A stretch of 64,000 nucleotides of DNA, taken from positions 1 to 64,000 of the forward strand of contig CAYJFD010000007.1 of assembly GCA_964369605.1 (NCBI GenBank), written 5' to 3'. The notes under the pieces were generated by a model. That model did no database searches. It saw only the letters and a list, made by a program, of their open reading frames with translations, and was not told the DNA's origin. The position numbers were made by a program, and so were the translations under genes. This DNA is from CAYJFD01 sp964369605 (GTDB taxonomy: Bacteria; Bacteroidota; Bacteroidia; Bacteroidales; UBA932). Positions 42,471 to 51,320 of the stretch are shown here, one piece after another (position 1 is the stretch's first letter; each line of letters starts with the position of its first letter).

Positions 42471-43514
42471 TTACGCGTAAAGTTCTGTATATACTTTTCG
42501 AAGTTCTTCACACTCTCTAAATTCTTGTAGAGTTATCTCAGCATGGCCTTTAGTATAGCCATTACCGACAATCATAGTTACGTCACTTCCTACTCCTTCG
42601 GCACCTAAAGCGGCTTTTGTAAAGCTAGTTGCCATAGAGAAGAAATATACGATTCCAGTATTCTTTGTGCATAGTATAGAAGTCATCTCAGTATCAGGGA
42701 CATTAACGTTATTAATCGTTATGTCAGCCATCTCACCCTTAGTTAATTCTTCCATTTTCTCAAGAATGGATACAGGTTGAGTAGCATCACCTATAATTAG
42801 ATGATCGCAAAATCCAAGGCTCACAAGCTTCTCTGCACTTTCTGCACAGTAACATAGGCCTATTACCTTACCTGTTACACCTACCCTTTTCTTTGCCTCA
42901 TAACAGCATAGCATACCAGATTTTCCGGCAGCACCGATTATAAGTACAGTATCTCCTGGCTTTACAAGTTTTGCAACTTGTGCTGGTGCTCCCGCAACAT
43001 CAAGAGCAGAAAGCGCAAGATTCTCAGGTAGATCTGAAGGTATTTTTGCGTAAATGCCACTTTCGAATAAAATAGCCTTTCCGTCGATATCAACTTGATC
43101 TATATCTGAACGAATGTCTTTGATCTTATCTATTCTTAGTGGAGTTAGAGACAGAGATACAAGAGTAGCTATCTTATCGCCCTCCTTTAAATCTATCTTT
43201 CCTTTTAGAGCATCACCTATTTTTTCAACTGTTCCTAGTAGCATACCACCTGAACCTGTTACTGGGTTACGATGTTTTCCTTGTTTTGCTACTATGTCAA
43301 GCATAATTTCAGCGATCTTTTCTTTGTCACCACCTGCTTGTTCTTTTATTTGCGTGAAGCTAGCCGAGTCAATATTTAGTGTTTGAACATCGATTAGGAT
43401 CTCGTTGTCATAGATAACATCCATGTTGTTATCTATTTTGTTAGCAGGCTGAGGAAGTACACCTTTAGGCTCTATAACCCTGTGTATTCCGTACTTGTTT
43501 CCTTTTGGTTGCAT
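42471..43514 (-). CDS. kdd: L-erythro-3,5-diaminohexanoate dehydrogenase
   Basis: NAD(P)-dependent oxidation of 3,5-diaminohexanoate to 5-amino-3-oxohexanoate. 347 aa, with a zinc-less MDR-like layout: a nucleotide-binding VLIIGAAGKSGMLCCYEAKKR (about 195-215), a conserved GNKYGIHRVIEP opening and an HRNPVTGSGGMLLG block that Kdd proteins share. Identity is secured by its position between kamA and kce. A short run of TATAGTGTG-like repeats lies just before its start (43515-43541). Confidence 0.92.
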   Translation of the reverse strand: MQPKGNKYGIHRVIEPKGVLPQPANKIDNNMDVIYDNEILIDVQTLNIDSASFTQIKEQAGGDKEKIAEIMLDIVAKQGKHRNPVTGSGGMLLGTVEKIGDALKGKIDLKEGDKIATLVSLSLTPLRIDKIKDIRSDIDQVDIDGKAILFESGIYAKIPSDLPENLALSALDVAGAPAQVAKLVKPGDTVLIIGAAGKSGMLCCYEAKKRVGVTGKVIGLCYCAESAEKLVSLGFCDHLIIGDATQPVSILEKMEELTKGEMADITINNVNVPDTEMTSILCTKNTGIVYFFSMATSFTKAALGAEGVGSDVTMIVGNGYTKGHAEITLQEFRECEELRKVYTELYA

Positions 43515-43541
43515 AATAGTGTATAGTGTGTATAGTGTGTT

Positions 43542-44369
43542 TTAATTTCGAGGTTTCAGACCTAGTATTACTCTAGCCTCATCTGGAGTAGCGATTTCAC
43601 GACCTAGCTCTTTAGCCATTCTTACGACCTTTTCTACAAGCTCGCCATTAGATTTAGCTAAAACGCCTTTTGAAAGATAGACATTATCTTCAAATCCTAC
43701 CCTAACATGACCTCCATCAATGATGGCAGCCATAGCTAGAGGGAACTCAAAGCGACCAACTCCTGCTACGGTATAAGTGGCATCAGCTGGAATGCTTCCA
43801 CGTAAAAATACGAAGTCACGTAAGTCACCTCCGATACCGCCATTTACTCCTTGTACAAAGTCAAAGTGCATAGGCTTTTGGATATGTCCCTTCTTATGTA
43901 GTCTTAAAGCCATTTCGATCATAGATTTATCGAAGACCTCTAATTCTGGCTTAATTCCTAATTCTATCATTCTGTCTCCAAAATATTTGATAGTATTCTC
44001 TGTATTTTCAAATACTTCATCACCACCAAAATTAAGAGTTCCGCAATCAAGAGTAGCCATCTCTGGCTGTAACTCCGTTGGTTGAAGTCTCTCATCATTA
44101 CTCATACCAACAGCGCCTCCTGTAGAAGGTTGAATGATAACATCAGGACAAGCTTGATAGATAGCATCCATAACAGCTTTAAACCTAGCCTTACTCTGTG
44201 TAGGTGTACCATCATCTTCACGAACGTGAAGGTGGATAATAGATGCACCTGCATCGTAAGCTGATTTTGCTTCTCTTACACACTCTTCAACAGTATAGGG
44301 TACTGCTGGATTGTGCTCTTTTAATACTTCTGCGCCACATATAGCCGCAGTGATAATTAATTTTTCCAT
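43542..44369 (-). CDS. kce: 3-keto-5-aminohexanoate cleavage enzyme
   Basis: Zinc enzyme of the BKACE (DUF849) family that condenses 5-amino-3-oxohexanoate with acetyl-CoA to give acetoacetate and 3-aminobutyryl-CoA. The metal-binding HLHVRE (His46, His48) matches the characterised enzyme in position, as do TGGAVG and GNGG-like VNGGIGGDL blocks and a late Glu in RVGFEDN. Length 275 aa is standard. Confidence 0.95.
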   Translation of the reverse strand: MEKLIITAAICGAEVLKEHNPAVPYTVEECVREAKSAYDAGASIIHLHVREDDGTPTQSKARFKAVMDAIYQACPDVIIQPSTGGAVGMSNDERLQPTELQPEMATLDCGTLNFGGDEVFENTENTIKYFGDRMIELGIKPELEVFDKSMIEMALRLHKKGHIQKPMHFDFVQGVNGGIGGDLRDFVFLRGSIPADATYTVAGVGRFEFPLAMAAIIDGGHVRVGFEDNVYLSKGVLAKSNGELVEKVVRMAKELGREIATPDEARVILGLKPRN

Positions 44370-44398
44370 ATTATAGTGATTTAATAATGCGACATTAG

Positions 44399-44418
44399 AG
44401 CTTAGTTACATCTAAGCT
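44399..44418. other. Small hairpin in the kce-kal gap
   Basis: AGCTTAG (44399-44405) and CTAAGCT (44412-44418) pair around a 6-nt loop, in the only larger gap (70 bp) inside the lysine cluster. No T-run follows, so it may be a processing or stability element rather than a terminator. Confidence 0.35.
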
Positions 44419-44439
44419 TATTTTATCTATGTATTGGGC

Positions 44440-44829
44440 TTACTTATTTCTTTGACAAGAAGTTGGAACAACACAAGTTCCACTAGCTCTACAAACTAAG
44501 ATAGGCTCCTGTAATACATCACAAGCAGAATCCGAAATATCAGTCCTAGGAACGATAACCTTATGTGCCTCGAATACCATTTTGCGAGAAGAATTACCTA
44601 CTGAAACGATTTCACCTGTTGCCTCAATATAGTCACCAGCATACACTGGAGCCATAAATTCTACATTATCATAGGCTTTGAATAGACCTTCATCACCATC
44701 ATTGATTATTAGTAGCTCAGTAGCTACATCACCAAATAATTGAAGCATTCTAGCTCCATCTACTAGGTTTCCTCCGTAATGCGCATCGTGAGCACTCATA
44801 CGAAGTCTTATTAAAGATTTTTTTTGCAT
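44440..44829 (-). CDS. kal: 3-aminobutyryl-CoA ammonia lyase
   Basis: Small hot-dog-fold enzyme (129 aa) that removes ammonia from 3-aminobutyryl-CoA to give crotonyl-CoA. The family blocks SLIRLRMSAHDAHYGGNLVDGARM and GLFKAYDNVEFMAPVYAGDYIEATGEIV are characteristic. It sits between the CoA-transferase alpha gene (11 bp) and kce. Identification by sequence and by place in the pathway agrees. Confidence 0.93.
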   Translation of the reverse strand: MQKKSLIRLRMSAHDAHYGGNLVDGARMLQLFGDVATELLIINDGDEGLFKAYDNVEFMAPVYAGDYIEATGEIVSVGNSSRKMVFEAHKVIVPRTDISDSACDVLQEPILVCRASGTCVVPTSCQRNK

Positions 44830-44840
44830 ATCTAAACTGA

Positions 44841-45494
44841 TTATTGTTTTTTATAAATGTAATCGACAAAAATATTAGGAGTGTGTATCTGATGAGGCTC
44901 TAAGTCTCCTATATTTACTACTTTTTCAGCTTCCACTATAACTAAATTAGCGGCTTTAGCCATAACTGGGTTAAAGTTTTGAGTAGTTCCGAGGTAGATT
45001 AGATTTCCTATAGTATCTGATATAGAAGCACCTATAAGTGCAATATCAGCTCCTAGAGGCTTCTCTAGAAGATAATCCTTACCATCAATTGTAATCCTTT
45101 CCTTATCCTTGTCAATTAGCGTATCAAGTCCTACAGGAGTTAATACACCACCTAGTCCAGCTCCTTTTGCTCGAATTCTCTCTGCAAGAGTTCCTTGTGG
45201 ACAGAATTCGACTTCTAGTTCTCCTGCATTCATTTGAGCAGCAGTTTCAGGGTTGGTTCCTATGTGTGAGGTGATAAGTTTCTTTACTTGTTTGTTTACG
45301 ATTAGCTTTCCGAGTGATTTATCAGGAAAAGCTGAGTCATTACAAATAAGAGTGAGATTTTTTACATCGCTTTGAGCGATAGCATCAATAATCTGAGTAG
45401 CAGCACCGACAGCTAAAAAGCCGCCTACCATAATAGTCATACCGTCTTCTATCTTCGAAACGGCACTTTCAAGAGTTATTTCCTTTTTCATCAA
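44841..45494 (-). CDS. atoD: Butyrate/acetoacetate CoA-transferase subunit A
   Basis: Alpha subunit of the family I CoA-transferase, 217 aa, first gene of the lysine cluster. Visible marks: GMTIMVGGFLAVGAATQIIDA, an oxyanion-region SHIGTNPETAAQM and FCPQGTLAERIRAKGAGLGGVLTP. Its catalytic partner, subunit B, is encoded far downstream at 35908. The tandem Met-Met start leaves two choices; the second is closer to the family's usual N-terminus. A -7 box lies at 45521-45528. Confidence 0.93.
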   Translation of the reverse strand: MMKKEITLESAVSKIEDGMTIMVGGFLAVGAATQIIDAIAQSDVKNLTLICNDSAFPDKSLGKLIVNKQVKKLITSHIGTNPETAAQMNAGELEVEFCPQGTLAERIRAKGAGLGGVLTPVGLDTLIDKDKERITIDGKDYLLEKPLGADIALIGASISDTIGNLIYLGTTQNFNPVMAKAANLVIVEAEKVVNIGDLEPHQIHTPNIFVDYIYKKQ

Positions 45495-45520
45495 ATAGTG
45501 TATTTTGATTCAATAATATG

Positions 45521-45528
45521 CAAATATA
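45521..45528 (-). promoter_or_regulatory. -7 box at the head of the lysine fermentation cluster
   Basis: The minus strand reads TATATTTG, an exact TAnnTTTG, 26 bp before atoD. No -33 TTTG lies at 19-21 bp, which leaves room for an activator. Confidence 0.45.
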
Positions 45529-45552
45529 AGAAAGTTCTCTTGAAAATAATAA

Positions 45553-46128
45553 TTACTTGAATGTAACTTTTCCAGTTTCGATGTTGTAAAGTGCTGAGAC
45601 TACTTTAAGATCCTCACTGTCAACGTATTTTTTTATCAATTCTTGTGAATTTAAGTGTTTTATTTGATAGGCAGAGTTTAATTCAACTGCCTTATTCACT
45701 TCGTTGCAGTCTCCGATATTGGATCTTATTTCAGAGACAAGTCTATAGAGCGCAGAGGACGCATCGCCGCTATAATTTATCGCTGCAGTTATTGCCCCAC
45801 AATTTGTGTGGGCCATAACTACGACTAATCTAACTCCAAGGTACTTAATGGCATATTCAAGGCTACCTAAAGTAGCATCAGAGCTTAATGTATTACCAGC
45901 TGTACGTATTACGAATATATCCCCTATGCCACAATCAAAGATAACTTCGATAGGAACACGTGAATCCGAGCACCCAACTATTGCCGCAAATGGCTTTTGG
46001 TTCTTTTTAAGACTCTTTCTATGTTCATCAGCGATATTGGGGTGAGTTGTGCACTCATTTACAAAGCGTACATTTCCTTCCTTTAATACTCGTAAAGCTT
46101 CATCAGATGTGCTAATCAAATCCCTCAT
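45553..46128 (-). CDS. Beta-class carbonic anhydrase
   Basis: Interconverts CO2 and bicarbonate. Zinc ligands are Cys53 and the Asp55/Arg57 dyad in GCSDSRVP, and His107 and Cys110 in AHTNCGA; the length is 191 aa. No signal peptide, so it is cytoplasmic. Its start overlaps the stop of the acyltransferase gene by one base (TAATG), so it is translationally coupled to that gene. Confidence 0.95.
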   Translation of the reverse strand: MRDLISTSDEALRVLKEGNVRFVNECTTHPNIADEHRKSLKKNQKPFAAIVGCSDSRVPIEVIFDCGIGDIFVIRTAGNTLSSDATLGSLEYAIKYLGVRLVVVMAHTNCGAITAAINYSGDASSALYRLVSEIRSNIGDCNEVNKAVELNSAYQIKHLNSQELIKKYVDSEDLKVVSALYNIETGKVTFK

Positions 46129-47288
46129 TATTTTACAGAGTTGACTAGCGATTTCGCATAGATGTTTAGAAAAATAGTTCTTATCTCGTTGATATCTAGA
46201 CTTGGTTCATTTTCTCTTAGACAAGATAAGCCAGACTCCATATATACAATAAAGTTTTCTTTCGCCTCCTTTGTATAGTGACCTTCATAGGTGTTTGAAT
46301 CATTTAAGATATCGTATGCTATGTAATTATTATCCCAGAGCTTGTATCCTTTATGTATTCTATTATCTATTAATGCTGCTAATGAGGTATACTTCTCATT
46401 CTTTTCCATAGATGCGCAACGCTCTATTTCTGCCGTAGATATTGGCTCGAGTAAAGATATGTGGATACCGCCTTTATTTTGACTAATTCCTTGTAAGATG
46501 CTTTTTAAATCTTCTCCTGGTTCTTTGATATACTTAGTAGATTTTGATAAGTATAACTCTCTAGCTTTTAAGAAGTCACAGGTCTCTATCTGATATGATA
46601 TTACAAGTGGAATAATAGCTAGCTCATTAAAGTTTTTTGCAAAATCTTTTCCACCACTCATATCTAGCATTTTTAGTAATCCCTGTTCAGTTTGATCATT
46701 TCCATCCTTTGTTCTACCGTTTCTCTGTGCGATCCATACTGATGATTCTTGGCTTGTGATTGAGTTTCTTATATACTCAGACAATAGAGTTGACGAAATA
46801 TAAATATCTTTTGGAGAGCCTCCTCTTAACACCTTTATCATCCTATTTGAGCGAGCTACATCCTCGATAAAGTCAGATGTAATTAGGTTGTCTCCTATTG
46901 CCATTTGTGCGATAGGTAAATTATTAAAGAAGCATATAAGATGCAGTAAAGCTGGATCAAGTAGTATATCTCTATGATTTGATATAAAAAGATGTCTATC
47001 TGTAGTATTTAAGACCTCTAATCCTGTATATGTTAACCCATCTGAAGTCTTTGATAAAATTCTTTTAATTATCTCAGACATTATCTCCTCCTGAAACTGT
47101 TGTATAGTACTGATTGATAAAAATTTAAACTCTAGTTCTTCAAGTGTACGCTCTGGGAAAACTGCTAATCGTATTTTATCAAAAGTTGGGTCTTTTACTA
47201 TCCTTTTAAGTGCTTCTTTTAGTTCGCTATCTGAATAGGGTCTTATATTTTCGTATTTAGTATTGACTGATTCTTGTTTCTCTTCCAT
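46128..47288 (-). CDS. PlsC-like glycerolipid acyltransferase
   Basis: 386 aa with the LPLAT motif NHRDILLDPALL (NHx4D-type catalytic block, about residues 98-110), then a glycine/serine-containing second block (LRGGSPKDIY) and a WIAQRNGRTKDG block that resembles the EGTR region. It is longer than a typical PlsC (about 240 aa) but matches the long Bacteroidota version. It should acylate a lysophospholipid or related acceptor at the inner membrane. Its start overlaps the peptidase gene end by 32 bp. Confidence 0.75.
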   Translation of the reverse strand: MEEKQESVNTKYENIRPYSDSELKEALKRIVKDPTFDKIRLAVFPERTLEELEFKFLSISTIQQFQEEIMSEIIKRILSKTSDGLTYTGLEVLNTTDRHLFISNHRDILLDPALLHLICFFNNLPIAQMAIGDNLITSDFIEDVARSNRMIKVLRGGSPKDIYISSTLLSEYIRNSITSQESSVWIAQRNGRTKDGNDQTEQGLLKMLDMSGGKDFAKNFNELAIIPLVISYQIETCDFLKARELYLSKSTKYIKEPGEDLKSILQGISQNKGGIHISLLEPISTAEIERCASMEKNEKYTSLAALIDNRIHKGYKLWDNNYIAYDILNDSNTYEGHYTKEAKENFIVYMESGLSCLRENEPSLDINEIRTIFLNIYAKSLVNSVK

Positions 47289-48972
47289 TTTTAGTATAAC
47301 TGTAAAATTTCATTAATCCTGCTATGAGAATTGTATAATAATAACTTATAAATAATATTATTCCAAGAGATCCGATAGTAAGAGCTGTATATAAAATATA
47401 CAAGAAAGAACATCCTAATAATATCGTGATTAATATTCCCATCACGCTAAAGAATGTATTTAAAACCCTTATTTTATAGGTTAAGATGGCTAATGCAGGG
47501 CATAATAGCGGAACTATTAAGAAGAAGCTATCACCAACTGCAATACATAGTATTATTGAATAAATTACCATTAGTATCATCGCCGCATAAAAATTAGAGC
47601 GATGAAAATGTTTGGATCTCTTATGATGTTTAGAATTAATTGAATACGTTGGTGAGTAGTCGAATTTAGTTTTTCGACTTAAATAGATGGTATATCCTAT
47701 AATTAATAATACGATAGAACCTATCATAATAGCATAGTCAAATGGCACATATTTAGTGGATATAAGGCCGAAATCATCTCCTGCTATTTTTGCAGAAATA
47801 TAAGCTATAGACGTTCCTATTCCTAGCAGTAAAATTGAGTGAATAAATACTGAAAACATCCTCTTTATTATATCACTTAACACTACTATATTAAGTAGTA
47901 CTGCACATGCCATTAATGTAATAAATAGTACGAAAAATATAATATTTACTGCAAGGTGTACCGAACTTGATAAGGAAAATAATCCAAGAAAAGGTAAAGT
48001 GAAGAACTTCTGATTATTTGTAACTCTAAAATAATCAGGATTTGAATATTTTTCCTTCATTAAGTACTCTTGAAGCATTGGCTCTAACTGTGCTCCATAA
48101 TGCTGAATAGACTCTAAACTTATGTTTGAATAATTGTCCTTATCAGTATGATAGTATTTGTAATTATCTATTACTGAGAAGTTATAACCAGGATATAGAG
48201 ACCTTAATGGGGTAAAATCTGTAAAATTAGTCATCTTCTGATAGATAGCATTACTTATTCCGTATGCATAAGGATATTCTGCATATTTATATAATTCTAA
48301 TAGCCTATCATTTCCATCTGATAATTCAAATAATAATGCAGGTCCTTTAACACCTTTAGCTTCTAAGTTAACTACAAGAGCCACATTATCAAATAGTTCA
48401 GGATTATCACTTAATGCATTTTCTATACCATCAAGTCCATTTTCTTCAGCATCTGTAAATAATACCTTTATACCTTGTTTCCACGAAGTTTGATATTTTA
48501 GTGCTTGAGAAATAAGCTCTAAAGTAATACCTAATCCATAACCATCATCTGCAGCTCCATAAGAATATACTGATTTGCCTAATACTTCTTGTACATACCT
48601 TGAGTCAAGATGCGCTATTAGTAATACGTATGAATTTGCTTTGTGTATTCTAGGATTAAACTCACAGTACACATTTCCGATAGTTCCTGTGCCTCCTATT
48701 CTAAATGGAATACTATCATAGTAATATACCTCAGGCTTACCACCTAACTCCTCTAACCTACTCACTAAGTAGTTTCTGACATCTGATCTTGCTTGAGGAT
48801 GCTCAACAGAGTGCGGCTCCTTTGATATTATTTTTATATCTTGTGCAACTCTATGTGCCGAAAAACTTTCAGATTCTATGTTTTCTACCTTAGGCATTGA
48901 AAATAATCCGAAAGCAACCATCCCAGTAAGAATGATTAGCGATATAACTATTAAGTACTTAAGTGTTTTCAT
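47257..48972 (-). CDS. M28-type membrane metallopeptidase
   Basis: An N-terminal membrane anchor (about 7-25) is followed by an M28 aminopeptidase domain facing the periplasm (about 35-290) with zinc ligands in IAHLDSR, GAADDGYG and TDAEENGLDG, plus a late HTDKDN. The C-terminal half has about eight membrane segments and no known domain. Similar M28-plus-membrane proteins occur in Bacteroidota and process peptides from outside. It has its own promoter in the gap before queA. Confidence 0.85.
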   Translation of the reverse strand: MKTLKYLIVISLIILTGMVAFGLFSMPKVENIESESFSAHRVAQDIKIISKEPHSVEHPQARSDVRNYLVSRLEELGGKPEVYYYDSIPFRIGGTGTIGNVYCEFNPRIHKANSYVLLIAHLDSRYVQEVLGKSVYSYGAADDGYGLGITLELISQALKYQTSWKQGIKVLFTDAEENGLDGIENALSDNPELFDNVALVVNLEAKGVKGPALLFELSDGNDRLLELYKYAEYPYAYGISNAIYQKMTNFTDFTPLRSLYPGYNFSVIDNYKYYHTDKDNYSNISLESIQHYGAQLEPMLQEYLMKEKYSNPDYFRVTNNQKFFTLPFLGLFSLSSSVHLAVNIIFFVLFITLMACAVLLNIVVLSDIIKRMFSVFIHSILLLGIGTSIAYISAKIAGDDFGLISTKYVPFDYAIMIGSIVLLIIGYTIYLSRKTKFDYSPTYSINSKHHKRSKHFHRSNFYAAMILMVIYSIILCIAVGDSFFLIVPLLCPALAILTYKIRVLNTFFSVMGILITILLGCSFLYILYTALTIGSLGIILFISYYYTILIAGLMKFYSYTKNGRETRISQY

Positions 48973-49027
48973 ACGTTTTAGAAGATTATATAAGCTTTAT
49001 CCTTAGTTTTTGTTTCAAATTTAGCTC

Positions 49028-49057
49028 CAAAATTAAGAATAAAATGTGATAAATCAA
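49028..49057 (-). promoter_or_regulatory. Promoter of the M28 peptidase gene
   Basis: On the minus strand TTG (49055-49057), a 19-bp spacer and TAATTTTG (49028-49035) fit the consensus. A second TAAATTTG is at 49016-49023. The start codon is about 55 bp beyond. Confidence 0.55.
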
Positions 49058-49074
49058 TTATTTAACTAAAAAAA

Positions 49075-50283
49075 CTATCTTATCAAATAAGAGCTATCTC
49101 CATAACTGAGAAATCTAAAATTATTTTCTAGGGCATACTTGTATATATCCTTCCATTTATCTCCGATAAAAGCACTTATTAATAACAATAAAGTACTCTG
49201 TGGCTGATGGAAATTTGTAACCATAGCATCTACTACTTTAAATTCGTAACCAGGAACGATGATAATCTGCGTTTTAGCCTCTAAAATATCTAATTTTCTT
49301 TCCTCTAAATACTCTATCAATGCTGCCATAGAATCTTTTAATGAAATATTATCATCTCCTTGATATGCAACCCACTGCTCTATTAAATTTGGACTCCAGT
49401 TGTCTTTTCCTTGAATTATGCATTGTTTTCCTAAATAATATAAAGATTCAAGCGTTCTTACTGAGGTAGTTCCTACTGCTACAATCTTCTGATTTTCTGG
49501 GTGGTTATATATCTTCTTCAAAAGTGATAGTTTAACTGAAAATGGCTCCTTGTGCATCGTATGTTCATTAATATACTCAGATTTAACAGGGAGAAAGGTT
49601 CCTGCCCCTACATGTAAACAAACATTATCAATATCTACATTCTTTCCTTTTAACTCTTCAAGTACCTGCTCTGTAAAATGTAATCCAGCTGTAGGGGCCG
49701 CTACAGAGCCTTTATATTTCGCATATAAGGTTTGATACCTTTCTAGGTCTATAGCCTCCGTATCACGCTGTAAATAAGGAGGAATAGGTATATTACCACA
49801 CTCCTCTAACACTTCTGAAAATGTTAAATCACCAGACCAAGTAAATCGGACAATAGCTGAATTTTCTTCTCGCTGCACTAACTCTGCTTGTAAATCAAGC
49901 TCTGATGACATTATATATATAGGTGCATCCTTCCATTTTTTGATATTTCCAACTATAACTTTCCACTCAGAAGTATTTTTACTTGCAAATGCAGTAGCAT
50001 AATCTACTGGATTATGTGGTTCTAAACAAAATATTTGTATTACAGCACCTGAATCCTTCTTAAAAAATAATCTCGCTGGTACTACCTTGGTATCATTAAA
50101 GATCATTAATGAGTTTTCGGAGATATGTGATGGTAGAGATTTAAAAGTATCTTCTGAGATTACATTACTATTATATATAAGTAATTTTGACTCATCTCTC
50201 TTAGATAGGGGGTATCTTGCTATGTTCTCCTCAGGAAGTTCATACGTAAAGTCCTGAATTCGTATATCTAATTCTTTGCTCAT
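49075..50283 (-). CDS. queA: S-adenosylmethionine:tRNA ribosyltransferase-isomerase (QueA)
   Basis: Transfers ribose from SAM to preQ1 in the anticodon of queuosine tRNAs, giving epoxyqueuosine. Motifs: FTYELPEENIARYPLSKRDESKLL at the start, FNDTKVVPARL, GSVAAPTAGLHFT, CLHVGAGTFLPVK and TNFHQPQSTLLLLISAFIG. The 402-aa length is a little above the proteobacterial size, as is common in Bacteroidota. The gene has a textbook promoter (50312-50342). Confidence 0.96.
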   Translation of the reverse strand: MSKELDIRIQDFTYELPEENIARYPLSKRDESKLLIYNSNVISEDTFKSLPSHISENSLMIFNDTKVVPARLFFKKDSGAVIQIFCLEPHNPVDYATAFASKNTSEWKVIVGNIKKWKDAPIYIMSSELDLQAELVQREENSAIVRFTWSGDLTFSEVLEECGNIPIPPYLQRDTEAIDLERYQTLYAKYKGSVAAPTAGLHFTEQVLEELKGKNVDIDNVCLHVGAGTFLPVKSEYINEHTMHKEPFSVKLSLLKKIYNHPENQKIVAVGTTSVRTLESLYYLGKQCIIQGKDNWSPNLIEQWVAYQGDDNISLKDSMAALIEYLEERKLDILEAKTQIIIVPGYEFKVVDAMVTNFHQPQSTLLLLISAFIGDKWKDIYKYALENNFRFLSYGDSSYLIR

Positions 50284-50311
50284 AATTTGCTCTATAATCG
50301 ATTATTTTTTA

Positions 50312-50342
50312 CAAAAGTATATATTATCACCCTGAATACAAA
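50312..50342 (-). promoter_or_regulatory. Promoter of queA
   Basis: Minus strand TTTG (50339-50342), a 19-bp spacer and TACTTTTG (50312-50319), 28 bp before the start codon. It is an exact consensus match. Confidence 0.7.
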
Positions 50343-50793
50343 ATAATCGGTTTTTCAAATTTGTTTACATTTGTAATTTATGTTTTGTAAGCAAAGATTT
50401 GTAAACTTGTAATCAATAATTCACTTTTGTATCGAACCTGTTACAAGGGTGACTTTAAGTGTTATAATTTTGTATTATAGTATGGTTTTGCAGCCTTTTT
50501 ATTATTGATACCCAGTATTTTAAAAGATTTATGTCTATTAAAAATTAGTATAATTTATATATATTTAAGAAAAAGACTTTAATACACTGTGTAAAAGAAC
50601 ATAAATATATAGTATTTACACTAATACCCAGCGTTTTATATAATTTATCTAAATTTATAATGCTTCAGGTGGTAATTTTGCTTAAGAGGTGATAATTAGT
50701 GACTTGTTGCGATTTGTTACTTTTGTATACATTTATTAAATTTTTATCTGTTTACATTTGTTACAAAAATTATGCTTACATTTGTAGAACTTA
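50343..50793. promoter_or_regulatory. Gene-free regulatory region with repeated boxes before the XRE gene
   Basis: No gene is seen in about 450 bp. It holds three near-identical TTACATTTGT boxes (50365-50374, 50752-50761, 50776-50785), each including an exact TAnnTTTG; two further TAnnTTTG boxes (50465-50472, 50718-50725); a perfect 7-bp inverted repeat (CTTGTAA 50406-50412 / TTACAAG 50441-50447); and a repeated ATACCCAG(t/c)(a/g)TTTTA (from 50508 and 50625). The two boxes just before the XRE start could serve as operator and promoter for autoregulation. Confidence 0.45.
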
Positions 50794-50805
50794 ATGTTTA
50801 CAATT

Positions 50806-51225
50806 ATGCAGAGGCGTTTACAACAATTTTTAGAGCTAGAAAACATTACAAGTTCACGACTTGCTGATGTTTTAGGGATTCAACGTTCTGGAATTTCTCA
50901 TATCCTATCTGGGAGAAATAAGCCAGGATATGACTTTATTCTTAAATTTTCTAATGCTTTTCCAAATATTAGTCTAGAATGGTTAATAAATGGAAAAGGT
51001 AAGCCTTATAAAGAAAAAGAAACTACTTCTCCCCTTTCTAGTACATCTGACTATAAAGAAGATGTATTAGATTTTTCAGCGATTGAAGAACCTGATCAAA
51101 ATCTAGAAGGGGAAGAAATTCTAGCAATTAATACTCAAAGTGCTGTAAATAAATCAATTAGTCGTATTACTGTATTCTTCTCCGATGGAAGCTTCGAGGA
51201 ATTTTATTCTAATAAGAAACATTAA
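50806..51225 (+). CDS. XRE-family helix-turn-helix regulator
   Basis: An N-terminal HTH domain of the phage-repressor type (residues about 1-60): QFLELENITSSRLADVLGIQRSGISHILSGRNKPGYDFILK. The closing FPNISLEWLINGKGKPY is typical of Bacteroidota XRE proteins. The rest (about 70 residues) is acidic and of low complexity, followed by a strand-rich tail (SRITVFFSDGSFEEFY). An upstream ATG at 50794 would add four residues. I prefer 50806 because a -7 box ends at 50784 and would leave almost no leader for the first. Targets are unknown; the repeated boxes upstream suggest self-control. Confidence 0.8.
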   Translation: MQRRLQQFLELENITSSRLADVLGIQRSGISHILSGRNKPGYDFILKFSNAFPNISLEWLINGKGKPYKEKETTSPLSSTSDYKEDVLDFSAIEEPDQNLEGEEILAINTQSAVNKSISRITVFFSDGSFEEFYSNKKH

Positions 51226-51292
51226 TGAATTATTCTTTTGAGTAAAAATTATATAAATCTCTTCTAGATGTTTAAAATTAGAAAAACTACCC

Positions 51293-51300
51293 TATCTTTG
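51293..51300 (+). promoter_or_regulatory. -7 box of pyrD
   Basis: TATCTTTG fits TAnnTTTG and is 20 bp before the pyrD start. The -33 position lacks TTTG. Confidence 0.4.
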
Positions 51301-51320
51301 TAGGATAAACTATAAGAAAT

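Noticed and set aside
43515..43541. Short TATAGTGTG-type tandem before kdd
   Set aside because: It is only about 25 bp, imperfect, and lacks any partner element. It may be simple slippage.
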